Below, in pieces: positions 1 to 10,984 of a DNA stretch of 64,000 nt. The position numbers were made by a program, and so were the translations under genes. Numbering within the stretch: position 1 is the first letter of the stretch; each line of letters opens with the position of its first letter. The notes below the pieces were generated by a model. It saw only the letters and a program-made list of their open reading frames with translations. It did not search any database and was not told where the DNA came from. The stretch comes from Pictodentalium vernedei (lineage: Eukaryota > Mollusca > Scaphopoda > Dentaliida > Dentaliidae): contig CM062294.1 of NCBI GenBank assembly GCA_031216915.1, forward strand, positions 389,351,217 through 389,415,216. Direction: 5' to 3'.

Positions 1-1109
1 TCGGCACTGAGTCGTTTCGTCACTTGGCCAAGTCGTTTTGGCACCACTTCAGGTCGATTCGACACCGAGTCGTTTTGGCACCGAGTCGTTTCGGCACTTG
101 GCAATTCATTTTACTGTGGACAAAACAAACAATAAAACATTTCTGATAACAAACTTTATTTTAACAAACTTTACTGCAGTATGGAACAATAACAATTAAT
201 AAATAACATTTACAGCAGCACAAAAGAAAAAATAAGATTGATACGGCATGCAGGAATATTATAACTTCCTGACTTTAAACAAGACCAAGAATTATTCAAC
301 ATAAATATACAAGAAATATACTGTCATTCTAACGTGAGTAGAAAACAATATTAATCAGTATCACGACAAATCAAACAACGAATAAACACACAGCATGTAG
401 GAATGATAAGAACAATAACTTCTTAATGAGAGGGCAAGTGTGTTGAATAATTCTTGGATTTGAAAACTACTGAAGTGCAGTTATTCTGAATAGGGTTTAG
501 GAAGAACATTCAAGTGACTTCAAAATAACTGCCAGTCAATTGTTTAAACAAAACCGAGAATTATTCAACATACTTGTATGTCCCCTTTAATCAAGAAAAT
601 GAACAATAAAGTGGTAATAAGAATATTCAGTATCACATATAAGGCCCATAAATTCCTGCACATTTTTTTAATAGTTTGATAGTACTGTTATCCCCCTTTG
701 AATATTTGTCCCAGAGTTCAAAAACTGTCCTTGTGTTTTTGTCACATCTTTTCTCTGCCGGCATTGTAGCTTATCTTCTGACAGAAGTGTGATTAACAAA
801 GGGATTGATGTTGCCTCTTTGTTTTTGAAGAACTCTGACAATCGACAGAATTTGTCCCCATTATATACAAAATGATTTCCTTTTAACAACACATTTCTAA
901 AGCACCGAAAATGGCAAACTGTGTTTTCCTGTGAAAACATCAATGGATGGCAATCAAAAATCAACTGAACAATAACCAACAAAAGCAAACACACTTCCGA
1001 AATCAGGTGCTGTAACAACTTGACTGAAGTGACGAAACGACTTCGACCCAGGTGCCGAAACAACCTGAGAACTGATGCCGAAACAACCCAGTGCCAAAAC
1101 GACTTGACA
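1..1109. mobile_element. TSR-1 DNA transposon, copy A (left end outside the window)
   Basis: Non-autonomous DNA transposon whose ends consist of subrepeats of the type gagtcgttttggcaccgagt. Left-type subrepeats lie at about 1-110 and the inverted right arm at about 1000-1109 (gtgccaaaacgacttgaca). The outer left end is cut by the window. In copy B both ends are visible with a 10 bp target duplication, ccaccttgtc; here only the right copy is seen (1110-1119). The interior (110-1000) is AT-rich, carries only short random ORFs and no transposase. A Mutator-like (MULE) relationship is inferred from the long inverted repeats and the 9-10 bp duplication; no transposase supports it. Confidence 0.75.
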
Positions 1110-1160
1110 CCACCTTGTCTTGGTATTTGAGTTAAAAATACTCTGGAACAATATAACAAT

Positions 1161-1620
1161 AACATGATTTTGGAGGGCATTATGGTTCATTTGCGGCCCT
1201 GCAGCAATGATGAATAGCCCGAGGGTTTATTAAAGGCCCGAGACGAAGTCGAGGGCCGTTAATAAGCCCAAGAGCTGTTTTTCATTGCTGCAGGGCCGCT
1301 AATGAATCATGATGCCTGACAACAATTATGTTATTACTATTATTACCACTCCCTGTTACAGCTAACCGCACAAGGGAATTGCTGGTAAAAATAATCAGTA
1401 AGTCGCTTCGATATTTCTGTTTCGATCGCGCGTTCGACTTCCGTTCGGAAATACAAAGGGACTTCATCCGAATGGGAGTAATTCATTTGACCATGGAATC
1501 TAAAAATAGCTGGGCCACGGGCCGCTAATGGCTATTTATACCATTATCCGCCCGCGGCCCGGCTTCGTCGAATGACGTCCCTGAAATTATGGAGTTTTAA
1601 CAGCCCTACAAAATCATGTT
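1161..1620. mobile_element. MITE-like foldback element, copy A
   Basis: About 460 bp bounded by an 18 bp inverted repeat: aacatgattttggagggc at 1161-1178 and its complement with one mismatch at 1603-1620. Inside are a near-perfect palindrome of about 145 bp (about 1177-1322) with the loop acgaagt, and a second GC-rich hairpin at 1508-1570 with arms around gggccgcgggc. No coding capacity. Copy B at 22948-23407 has perfect 18 bp ends. The target duplication is unclear (2-3 bp at most), so the superfamily is not assigned. Confidence 0.6.
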
Positions 1621-2525
1621 AATCTACTAGTAACTTATAGATTTAGTGGTAATAATAAATGTTATTGTGTTGTAATGCGAACTGCAGCAGTATTCAGTAA
1701 GGCCATAACTTAAATAAGTTACGGAATGAGTTCAGTAAATTAGGTCCGAGTCTTTAGCGAGATTTTTGTAAATTTCACCACAAACTGTGAATGAGTTGAG
1801 GATTTTCGTAATCTATCCACCCATCCATCCCTACTCTCTCTAATTTTCTCAGAAATTTGCAAAATGAACTCGGTGATAATCTGTTGTATGATAAAACAAG
1901 TCACACGTCGGCGATTATAAGAGTCTATTTGAACCTGCCCGATAAATTGGATAATGCCAATGGAACTCATTCACTTACGACACCTCACTAATGACACCAA
2001 AACACAAAATTCGCAAAATTTTTATCGTGACTTTTTCATTTAAAATGATTTTTGAATTCACTAGATCACAGAATAGTAAGAAAGTAAGTAGAAAGTATCT
2101 TTAATTAATGTTTTTGGGGTCAGATTCGGTATTTCAAGTAAGATTCGGTCAGATTCGGTATTTAGTGACACCGGGGCCAGGTGCGTAAATTGAACGACAG
2201 TCGACACCGCCGACAGAACGTGAAAAGAACCAAAGCAATGTAGACTTCATAATAATCATCAGCCACGTTTTAAATGTATTTTTAGAGAATTGTTTGCAAG
2301 TTTACAGATTGACATACCTTTCGACTGCTAGCCAGGATCTATTTTAAGAACTTCTTCGAGTATTCACACATTTAAGAGCAAAATTCATTTATCTATTTAT
2401 AGTAACAAGGAACTTGGTCGATGACTTCCTGTTGTGTACGAATTGCCACACGGAAAACGAAATAAAATAAAACCACTGACCATAAAACACAAATGGAATA
2501 GAGGCATGTGGCCTGCTTCACGGAT

Positions 2526-3505
2526 GAAATGGTTTCGCGCGTCGAAGGCGCGCAAGGACGGTTTGGGGGCAAGCCCCTTTCGACCCTCTTTAACAGTATG
2601 TGATTCGGTTTGTCTGGCCTGGCCGTGGTTTATAAAGGAGGAAAGTGTTAAGATGCTTAGCGGCGTCTATGATTTCGTCTGCTTTTCTTAGGAGGAGGTG
2701 GCTGAGTTGGTGATACCCCCTTTGGTGGTGTTGAAGGAGTGGTGGAGGGCTGACTCGGTTGGTAAGGTCTGGCCCTCGCAGCTGCCGGTGGTGAAGAGCT
2801 TTTTGGTGTTGTTCTCAGGTAGTGGTTGCTGAGACTCTCTAATCCTATTCTGAGCATGTTGCCTTTGCACCCGCGATCTCTCAAGGCCTTAATATGGGCT
2901 TGTAGAAATATAAGGTGGTCGTCGTCTCTGGCCTTTTCAACTAGGATACTTTCCATGGACTCCGCGGTGTTTGCTTCCTGGATGGTGTCCCGGTCGGAAA
3001 AAGCAGGAAGAGCAAGAGTGGGTTTAGCGACATGTGCGATGTCAGCCTCAACTTCCTGCTCCACAAACAGACCATCCTCCTCCATCTCCTCTTCGGGGGA
3101 AGAGTGTGATGGGCTGGAGGTTAGACTATTACCTGGCGAACCAGCGTCCTCCGGACCTTCCACCCGAGTGGAGGGCACCGAGCTGGACGTGGAACGGACA
3201 GGGGTAGCAGGCATTGAGCGTTCAGTGCCATGATTAGCCTCCCTCTTCCTTCTCCGTCCTTTTCTATTCCATGAACACCGTCAGTCGGCGGGCATCGCGT
3301 CGTCTGGCGGAAGGTCCCTTCTTTCTTTTCCTTTTCTTCTTCTGGCTGTCGTGTGTCTGTGTTCGGCGCTTGTCATCATCCTTTTGCAGGTCCGAGTCAC
3401 TTGGTGGGTGACCAGTGCGGGGGGGAAATCCCCTCACGAAAGGTGCTACACCTATCCAAGGACGTCGGTTCGGCTTCTCTATCAAAATCCACTGTCAGGT
3501 GAATT
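2526..3505 (-). pseudogene. HPO element, 5'-truncated copy A, broken ORF
   Basis: Reverse-strand relic of the ORF-bearing HPO element. The conserved pieces read, in order, EPTSLDRCSTFREGISP, a basic KKRKRKKGPSARRRDARRL tract (NLS-like), an acidic stretch with SSPEEEMEED, and a proline-rich, basic C-terminus with PPPPKKSRR. A stop replaces a lysine codon after FME (near 3270), and a frameshift between about 3214 and 3264 separates the two halves. The protein has no RT, endonuclease or recognised domain. The 3' end carries the hairpin at 2537-2553, preceded by the block also found at the J2 3' end. The 5' part of the element is missing beyond about 3505. Confidence 0.7.
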
Positions 3506-3627
3506 TTAAACCTACACGAAAATATCCTTTCAGTTAAGTCAGCAGGAAAGAATTGGTGGCTGCTTCTCACTGACCCCCTCATTTTGAAAGGAAACCATAC
3601 GAATTCGGACTTTGGAGAGTTCGGATC

Positions 3628-4004
3628 GGGCACGGGACAACTCGCCGTCGGGACAACTCGCCGTACCCGAGGTGGGACGAGTCGCCGTGGAGTAGTAATT
3701 GATAAGCAACACGCGGCATAGGATTAAATTATCTTTATTAATACTCATGACTTATATAACAAGACAGGTTCAATATAACATATAATAATATAACATATAA
3801 AATAATAGTTACTAACATAACAAGATTAATCAGAGTGACAGTCGATTCGTTGAAATCAATGACAATAATTATTAATTAATACATTTTCAAGCAAATTTAC
3901 TCCTTTACAGATCGTGCTAAGACAAAGGGGTACAGTGTGCACCTGTTCGTTGGAAATGAGTACGGGACAAGTCGCCGTCGGGACAACTCGCCGTCGGATG
4001 TAAT
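3628..4004. repeat. Unpaired subrepeat arrays (gggacaactcgccgtc type)
   Basis: Two short arrays of a unit of about 15 bp, gggacaactcgccgtc, at about 3633-3700 and 3961-3997. They are in the same orientation, so they are not the two arms of one inverted repeat. They resemble the ends of TSR elements but no partner arm is visible nearby. The 250 bp between them is AT-rich with no gene. Confidence 0.5.
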
Positions 4005-4803
4005 TTATTCTCGCCTAACCGACAAGACAGGTATGCTGCCGGGAACGGATCAACTCACCCTCGGGTGGTGTCGCCCTCGGGTCAAGTCGCCCCGGGTCAA
4101 CTCGCGCCGGGTCAAGTCGCCCCCAGTTAAAAAAAACGCAACTCTAGTTATATCAGCAATTTTTTTTTTATTTTAATACTATAATCTATTATTTACAACA
4201 ATATTATGAAGTTCAGCCAGACCAGCATTTTTTATTTCAATAATATATATTTTATTATTTTACAATATAAATTACAATATAAAGTTGGTTACAGCACTCG
4301 TACAAAACACGTAAAGACACATTTATACTAATTAAACATGAAAATGTATTGAAATCGCCGAGAAATATATGACCCGAGGAATATCATGTGGAATGGGGAA
4401 ACGTAGGTTCCGATTTTAATACATTTTTTGGAACTCAGGAAAAGACAAATGAAAGGCAAGATGCATTTCGTTTGTTTTTTTCCGAAGTTCAAGAAAATGT
4501 ATTGAAATCGCAAGCGTTTTTCGCCGAGGGATATTTGACAAGGAATGGGGAAACGTAGGTTCAGATTTTAATACATTTTATGTTGATCAAGTTCTGAATA
4601 ATGAAAATACACATGAGTTCAGGAAAATACTTGGCAGGTGGCTGATAAAAGTGATGCCAAATCAACACTTTTGAAAACATGATGATGTGTCGCAATAAGC
4701 CACACAATCAATCTCAAATAAACACCATCTGGTATGTGATTACTGTAAAAAACAAACAACTTGACGGTTAACAAAAAAATAATTCATCAAAGATGTTTTT
4801 GAA

Positions 4804-6308
4804 GGAATTCTGGACTCTTCGCCGGAAGACAACTTCGCCGAACGTTTTTTCGGGACAGTTCGCCGCAAAATTGGACGCTTTGCCAGAAAATGTATGCCAA
4901 TTCGCCGATTACCAAGGACAATTCGCTGGATGATTTACAAAATTATTTTGGACGATTCGCCGGAACTTTTCTGGACGATTCGCCGGAAATAATTTTTCAA
5001 GTCAGAATAAATTAAGAAGATGGTCTTGAAGAGAGGGTTTTGAAGAATGAGGATACAAAATAAAACAAAGCATGACTTTCAACGTTTATTCATCTTTAGA
5101 AATGAGAACAAAACACTAAATACAACAGCACTAGAGTATTATTTACATTTATGGGGGTACATAGCACTGGAAAGTAACAGAACAACTAATAATCAAAGGA
5201 ATACAGTTCCCCCCCTCCACCCCCCCCCCCCCCCCCCACAACGCTAAGATAATTTATACTTTCTTGCCGCAATATAATTTTCGGTGCTATATGCCCCAGT
5301 GGGATACATGGCACTGAAAATTATATTAGGACATGAAGTATAGCTAATAATCGAAAGAATACTCTCCTCCCCTACCCTTCCCCGCAACGCTAAGATGATT
5401 TATACTTTCTTGCCGTAATATGATTTTCGGTGCTATATGCCCCAGTGGGATGTATAGCACTGAAAATTATATTAGGACATGAAGTATAGCTAATAATCGA
5501 AAGAATACTCTCCTCCCCCACAATGCTAAGATGATTTTATACTTTCTTGTCGTAATATAATTTTCGGTGCTATATGCCCCAGTGGGATGCATAGCACTGA
5601 AAATTATATTAGGACATGAAGTATAGCTAATAATCGAAAGAATACTCTCCTCCCCCACCCTTCCCCGCAACGCTAAGATGATTTATACGTTCTTGCTGTA
5701 ATGTAATTTTCCCCAGTGGGACGCATAGCACTGAAAATTATATTAGGACATGAATTGAAGTATAGCTAATAATTGAAAGAATACTCTTCTTCCCCCACCT
5801 TTCCCCGCAACGCTAAGATGATTTATACTTTTTTGCTTCCTCCACTCTTCCCCGCAACGCTAAGATGGAATTTTTTTAAAAAGTCTGGCGAAATGAACCT
5901 CCGGCGAATTGCGACTCCGGCGAACTGTGGGATGCATAGCACTGAAAATTATATTAGGACATGAAGTATAACTAATAATCGAAAGAATACTATCCTCCCC
6001 CACCCTTCCCCGCAACGCTAAGATGATTTATACGTTCTTGTCGTAATGTAATTTTCCCCAGTGGGATGCATAGCACTGAAAATTATATTAGGACATGAAG
6101 TATAGCTAATAATCGAAAGAACACTCTTCTTCCCCCACTTTCCCCGCAACGCTAAAATGATTTATACTTTTTTGCCTCCTCCACTCTTCCCCGCAACGCT
6201 AAGATTAAATTTTGTTTAAAAGGTCCGGCGAAATGAACCTCCGGCGCATTGCGACTCCGGCGAACTGTCCAGTCCGGCGAAGTTGTTTTCCGGCGAAGAG
6301 TCCATTCC
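4804..6308. mobile_element. TSR-4 DNA transposon nested in TSR-3, copy A
   Basis: The left arm (about 4804-5000) and right arm (about 6225-6308) are inverted and share ggactcttcgccgga plus repeated ttcgccgga subunits. Flanks are gtttttgaa (4795-4803) and ccttttgaa (6309-6317), 7 of 9 identical. The interior is dominated by a palindromic minisatellite. Copy A has one extra subrepeat of about 23 bp near 4970 compared with copy B, so the arms expand and contract. No ORF of note. Confidence 0.7.
5230..6200. repeat. Palindromic minisatellite, unit about 130-150 bp, 7-9 partial units
   Basis: Repeated blocks start with gcaacgctaagatgattta, at about 5239, 5393, 5525, 5668, 5808, 6011 and 6147 plus shorter ones. 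Most units contain an inverted repeat in which ataattttcggtgctatat pairs with atagcactgaaaattatat around a gccccagtggga loop, so each could form a hairpin of about 57 bp. Units vary in length and some are truncated. A poly(C) run (about 5221-5237) precedes the array. Confidence 0.8.
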
Positions 6309-6693
6309 CCTTTTGAAGAACCGCTATATTCAGTTTGAGTAATTCGTGTCAACTCGCTCCCTGTAGATTTGTTTTTTATTCAATCATTGTATCGTCTGCC
6401 TTCAAGATGTTAGTATGTTGTGTTTATGTGCTCCCTGTTATTCCATGAGTTTTCTATGAAAGGATTTACGTTTTTGATTCTTGGATTTTCTAAAAGGATG
6501 ATTAAAAATTTTGAAGGTAAGTACTTCAGTTATTATTTTTCAGTTTTTCTCGGCAATTTAAACCCCCCAAAATTACCCCTCCCCCAATTTTGTAAAAAAA
6601 AATTTCCCGGGTCAACTCGCCCCCAATCGGGGGCGAGTTGACCCGGAAAAACTGACGGGGGCGAGTTGACCCGAGGGCGAGTTGACCTGGAAC

Positions 6694-7869
6694 CATGCTG
6701 CCCACCCCACCTCCGGCCCTTCAGAGTTCCGTTAACTCACTTTTCAATAAAATCCAATACTTGAGGTTCATTGAAGACTTCCCACATGCCCTTGGAAATC
6801 TCCCCTGTAGCGCCATTATAGACCATAGAGGTTCACCGAAGACTACCACATGACATGCCCCTGGATGTCTTCCCCATCCCGCCATTATACATCACAAAAA
6901 GGGCGATACATTCAAATAATATCAATGCAGACATGCGTCTCCCACCCTCTGATAAGTAATGCTGTATCAGCCCTACCCCCCCCCCCCCCTCCCCAACCCA
7001 CCCAATCCCAGAAAGTGCTGCCCAGTAAATATCACTGGAGTATTTATTTATTGGTGTTTAAGGTCACATATTTCTGCACAATGGGTAATTGTGACCGCAA
7101 CGTGGAGAAAAAGTCAAGTCCGGAGATTGTGAGCGCACAGTGTTGACCAGAGTTGAGGGTTGTCACTAAAAAGTGTACTCCGACCCCGACCCCGACTCTG
7201 AAATTACCGACTCCAAAAATATTTATTTTTATAACTCTTTTATTAATGGATCAATTACACTGAAATTCAACATAAATGTACAGAATTGTGTGTAGTATAC
7301 ATAAAATCATATAAATGTTACAAAAAAATTATGATTTTCATTAAATTTACTTTTATTGAGTTTTGACTCACTAAAAAGTGTACTCGGTGATTTCAACGAA
7401 ATTTCATTCTCTCATTCATATAATACATTCTTCCAGCTAATTTGTTGCAGTATTAAGAATATATACGTATTTTACGATGTCTAATGCAAGATTTATAATT
7501 AATATGGAAATTAATCGTGCTTAAAATGGAAATTTACTCGAATGAGATTCGCCGACTCCGACTTCATTTGAGGTTGCATGTAAAATTCAAACTTGCAGTT
7601 GGCGGATCAATAGTCAGGGGTTTTCCCGGACTGTGGTAACCGACGCAGTTAACATGCACGAGAAGGCGTTGAAAGTGATTTTTTCATAGGTAGTTTGTTG
7701 AACCCTTCTTTTTCTCAGTGAAATTTATGTCCAAGAAAGCCTACATCATGTATATTAAATTACTTTGTAACTTAGTGTGGAGATTGTGAGACAACATACT
7801 TTTCTAAAATTGACTTCTAACACCCACACCAAGAGAAGTTAGACACCACTTTTGTAATATAATTCCTGA
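6694..7869. other. Non-coding stretch with a SINE 3' fragment and a dispersed AT-rich repeat
   Basis: No gene seen. About 7037-7110 (tttattggtgtttaaggtca onward) matches the 3' part of the SINE at 25321-25693. About 7170-7625 is a dispersed repeat present again in copy B and, inverted, at about 45345-45778; it starts with accccgaccccgac and ends near gccgactccgac. A poly(C) run lies at 6976-6989. Confidence 0.6.
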
Positions 7870-8967
7870 GGGATCAGGTCGTTCCATCCCATGGTCGTTT
7901 CGTCCCAGGACGTTTCGTCCCATTTTGGGCGTTTCGTCCCATTTATTTTGGTCGTTTCGTCCCATGTAGATTTTTCACTTTGGTCGTTTCGTCCCATGTG
8001 GATTTTTCACTTTGGACGTTTCGTACCATCCGAGATTGACGTGAAAACGCCTAGCTTCCCTAATTTATATAAACTTATCTTGTTCTGTAACAAACGTGTA
8101 ATTGTTGTTTGTTAGGTTGTTTGGTTCTTTTTTGTTTATGTGAATTTGTCGGTCAATCAAACAAACCATTATGGCTTTTGTTACTAATCTCAATGTGGAC
8201 TCACAGTATTTTTTGTTTGTTTTCAATAATTTTGATAAGGATTGTAATTATATTTTTGTTGTTGTTAATTGAGTGAATAAGTCGTTCTGTCAAACACTTT
8301 TACTTGCTGGTTGTTGTAAGTACAGCCTTCTGTTGTGTGTGATTGATCAAGTCGGCTGTTTGTATAAACACCAGTGCGTCTCTTTGATATGTCTGTATGC
8401 GCATAATAGGACCGACTGCTGCCTTTCAAACCTAGGGGACTTGTTTTTATATGCTTGACTATATATTTTACAATATCCTTTTCGCTGAGCTCCTTAAGAA
8501 ATACCATCGCACCCATAAGGGCGATAGGTTTGATGATGAGTTCAAAGAAAAAGTGTAAATAATAAACAATAATACCCGATTCGTCGTCGTTATATGTCCC
8601 GTTGCGACTTAACCCTTTAACAAATCGGTCAAAACTGCACAACAAATGAATGAGCCTGAAATGTCTTACATTTTCCTCAGTAAAACCATGCGTACATTAT
8701 TGGAACTAACGGATCAAGCCGGTTCCAATGATATCCATATTTGCATAGTCTCACTGAGAAATAATCATAAAAATCAACCAAATTTGAGATTACCTAGCCA
8801 ATCTCGGATGGTACGAAACGTCCAAAGTGAAAAATCCACATGGGACGAAACGACCAAAATGAAAAATCTACATGGGACGAAACGACCAAAATAAATGGGA
8901 CGAAACGCCCAAAATGGGACGAAACGTCTTGGGACGAAACGACCATGGGACGAAACGACTAGAACCC
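7870..8967. mobile_element. TSR-5 DNA transposon with captured LINE fragment, copy A
   Basis: A 1098 bp element with arms of about 160 bp (7870-8035 and 8804-8967, inverted) made of units such as ggtcgtttcgtccca. The imperfect 9 bp target duplication is aattcctga (7861-7869) and aattcccga (8968-8976). No transposase. The interior holds a piece of about 78 bp (8485-8562) matching J1-type ORF2. In copy B the element is split by TSR-6 at the position equivalent to 8463. Confidence 0.85.
8485..8562 (+). pseudogene. Captured fragment of J1-type LINE ORF2
   Basis: One frame reads AELLKKYHRTHKGDRFDDEF and onward to a stop, nearly identical to residues about 400-423 of the J1 ORF2 encoded around 33877-33950 (AELLKKYHRPHEGDRFDDEF). 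This segment lies between the endonuclease and RT domains. It sits in the middle of TSR-5, with no LINE sequence on either side. Fragment capture of this kind is known for Mutator-like elements (Pack-MULEs); applying that here is inference. The same fragment is at about 38663-38740 in copy B. Confidence 0.75.
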
Positions 8968-9168
8968 AATTCCCGATTCTATATGCCTTCCGAGATATAT
9001 AGCATTGGAAATTGTATTACGACCTTTGGGTTCAAATTCTTATTGAAAACTTACCTCCCCTGCTACTGATAGAAGCTAGACTCCTTCTCCATAATATAAT
9101 TCCCGATGTTATTTGCCTCAGAGTCCAACTTCTAATCGAAAAAAAATACTACTACTGACAGACAATCG

Positions 9169-10519
9169 AAATGATGATTTCGCGCGCCGAAGGCGCGCAG
9201 GGACGGTATGGGGGACAAGCCCCTTTCGACCCTCTGTAACTGTATAGGATGGCTGTCACATGTCTAGGCGTGTTGAAGGAGGAAAAGGATCCGGTACTCA
9301 GCAGGTGTCTCCAGTTGTGGGTAGGCGGTCTCGTTGACTGATGTCGGTTGGACCCTCGGGTGAGGACCAGTGTGGGAGGTTGGGTCCTCTCACAAAGGTA
9401 CTACCTCTCCCCGAGGGGGCAGTCGATCTGGATTTTCGGGCAAGTATAGTCTGCCGCTTCGAGGATGATTATGAGTGATGGCCATCACTGGCAAGTATAA
9501 TCTGCCTCAGGCTGTCTCTGTTATAGATGGACTCTTTGAAGGAAAACAACAACGACCCCTTCCGGGGACCACCAAGAAGAAGACCCGAACTTCCCTGGTT
9601 CGGGGGCAGGCTTGCATTGTGGTCTTATTGGGCTGGGACAAAAAGATGCGCAATGCGCTTATAAAAAGGGGCGGAGGCGGGACGCAGGACCAACGCTCGC
9701 CTCCCTTAAAGTGGTTGACCACTTTTAGGGATGGAGCGGAGGATGTTCAGGAACCATGGGGGTGACTGTTTCCATAACGGTTAGACTGTCTGTAGCGGTT
9801 CTTGGGTGGCTGGTCCAAAAAACATCTTCTGTGTACCTGCTTAAAAGAAGAAGGTAGAATTAGTTTTCATTACAATATATAAACTGTAAAGATAAAAGTA
9901 GCACCTCTTTAGTTGCGTGTCCTTGTGGTATCTGCTGTGTGTGCGAGGAGAGTATGGAATGCACGAATCTTTACATTCGTAAGAGCAGTAACATACTCTC
10001 GTGTGGTATTGTGCTGTGTGTGTACTTGTCGCTATGGGGGAGAGTATGAAATGCACGAATCTTTACATTCGTAAGAGCAGTAACATACTCTCGTGCTTGG
10101 GACCCCAATCGTTCCCTATTTATTATTTAGTTTTAAGGTGCCGGGTCGCGAGCGTTTTAAGTGGGCTGAACTTCCTAGTTTGCAGCGGGACGGTAACAGG
10201 TCTAGCACACTAGACCACACCCGAGGGTGTTTCTTTCCTGTTGTGTCCTTCGCTGGAAGTGGCCTTATTTAGGTTAGTTTAAGTTTATTTGAAGTTGAGG
10301 GTGCCGGGGATCGCGATCGTTTAATGGGGGTTGAGCTTCCGAGGCTGTCAGCGGGAGGGCAACCGGTCTAGCACACTAGACCACACCCCGAGGGTGTTTC
10401 TTTCCTGTTATACCCTTTGCTGGTTGCGGACTTATTTATTTTAATTTAGTTTAGGGGTATTCTGGGGCGTCGGGGATCGCAATTCACCTTGTCATTCCCT
10501 AGTTTTTATTCGAGCGGCC
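9169..10519 (-). repeat. J2 LINE 3' UTR, copy A
   Basis: Reverse-strand 3' untranslated region of a J2 LINE, running from the RT stop (10520) to the terminal hairpin at 9182-9198. It contains two tandem duplications: a repeat of about 90 bp around 9950-10100, each copy having cgaatctttacattcg, and a repeat of about 160 bp around 10135-10450, each with ctagcacactagacc. About 9340-9430 is homologous to the N-terminal coding part of HPO elements (ggggagaggtagtacc, cacactggtcctcacccga). The apparent 96 aa ORF here is not believed to be a gene. Confidence 0.75.
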
Positions 10520-10984
10520 TTATGTTTGGTTACAATTTTTGGGCTTTTGTCGGCTTTCGCAAATTGCTCCAAGTTCGGAGATTAGTTCGCTGTCGGCTAA
10601 CCGGTCATGATTTTTCGCGGCCAGGGTGGCTAGGCGGTCTTTGATGGTGGGGATATCGACCCTGTCGTGGAGTGTTTTGATGGGTGTGTCCCATGGGGCA
10701 CGTAGGGCAACTCTAAGCGCGTGATTTTGGACCCTCTGGAGCTTTCCCATATTAGTTTGGTTGAGGTCAGTTAGTATGATTGCACCGTATTCGAGTACTG
10801 GGCGCACAAAGGATTTGTATAGTTTGAGTAGGGTGGACTGGTTGGCTCCCCATGAAGTTCCCTTGAGCATTTTCAGTAAGTTAATTCGTTTGGTAGCTTT
10901 TTTCGCCATGTCGTCGGTATGTTTGTTGAAGGACAATTTTTGATCAATGGTGATGCCCAGGAATTTCGCTTCTTTGCATTCTGG
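10520..10984 (-). pseudogene. J2 LINE ORF2, C-terminal fragment, copy A
   Basis: Encodes the last 150 or so residues of a Jockey-type RT protein (MAKKATKRINLLKMLKGTSW through CESRQKPKNCNQT). This region lies after the catalytic RT core and has no enzymatic motif of its own. Homology with the copy B LINE stops abruptly at about 10984, where the 150 bp satellite begins. That point is either a deletion breakpoint or the edge of the duplicated segment. Confidence 0.8.

Larger units (their letters stand above)
1..2172. mobile_element. TSR-2 DNA transposon, copy A (left end outside the window)
   Basis: The right arm at about 2118-2172 has subrepeats of the form cagattcggtattt and ends at tagtgacacc, followed by ggggccagg (2173-2181), which matches the target duplication seen on both sides of copy B. 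TSR-1 and the 460 bp MITE are nested inside. The stretch from 1621 to 2117 holds no gene that I can support. Confidence 0.65.
4041..6693. mobile_element. TSR-3 DNA transposon, copy A
   Basis: The left arm at about 4041-4125 and right arm at about 6604-6693 are inverted to each other and built from units like gggtcaactcgcc. Flanking 9 bp duplications are tatgctgcc (4032-4040) and catgctgcc (6694-6702). A self-complementary copy of the unit lies at about 6605-6650. The interior (4130-4800) is AT-rich, without a transposase. The element is the host of the nested TSR-4. MULE-like by structure only. Confidence 0.75.

Noticed and set aside
668..1180. 170-codon reverse-strand ORF, identical in copy B (22455-22967)
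   Set aside because: No recognisable domain, it overlaps the TSR-1 arm and the flanking DNA, and conservation between A and B only reflects the recent duplication.
4804..6308. LTR retrotransposon with repeated ends
   Set aside because: The ends are inverted, not direct, and there is no primer-binding site, polypurine tract or gag-pol frame.
7880..8030. Regularly spaced repeats reminiscent of a CRISPR array
   Set aside because: The repeats are too short and irregular, have no unique spacers of constant length, form the arm of an inverted-repeat element with a target duplication, and the genome is eukaryotic.
9475..9765. 96-codon ORF repeated at 39651-39941
   Set aside because: It lies antisense within the J2 LINE 3' UTR and is shared only because that UTR is duplicated.
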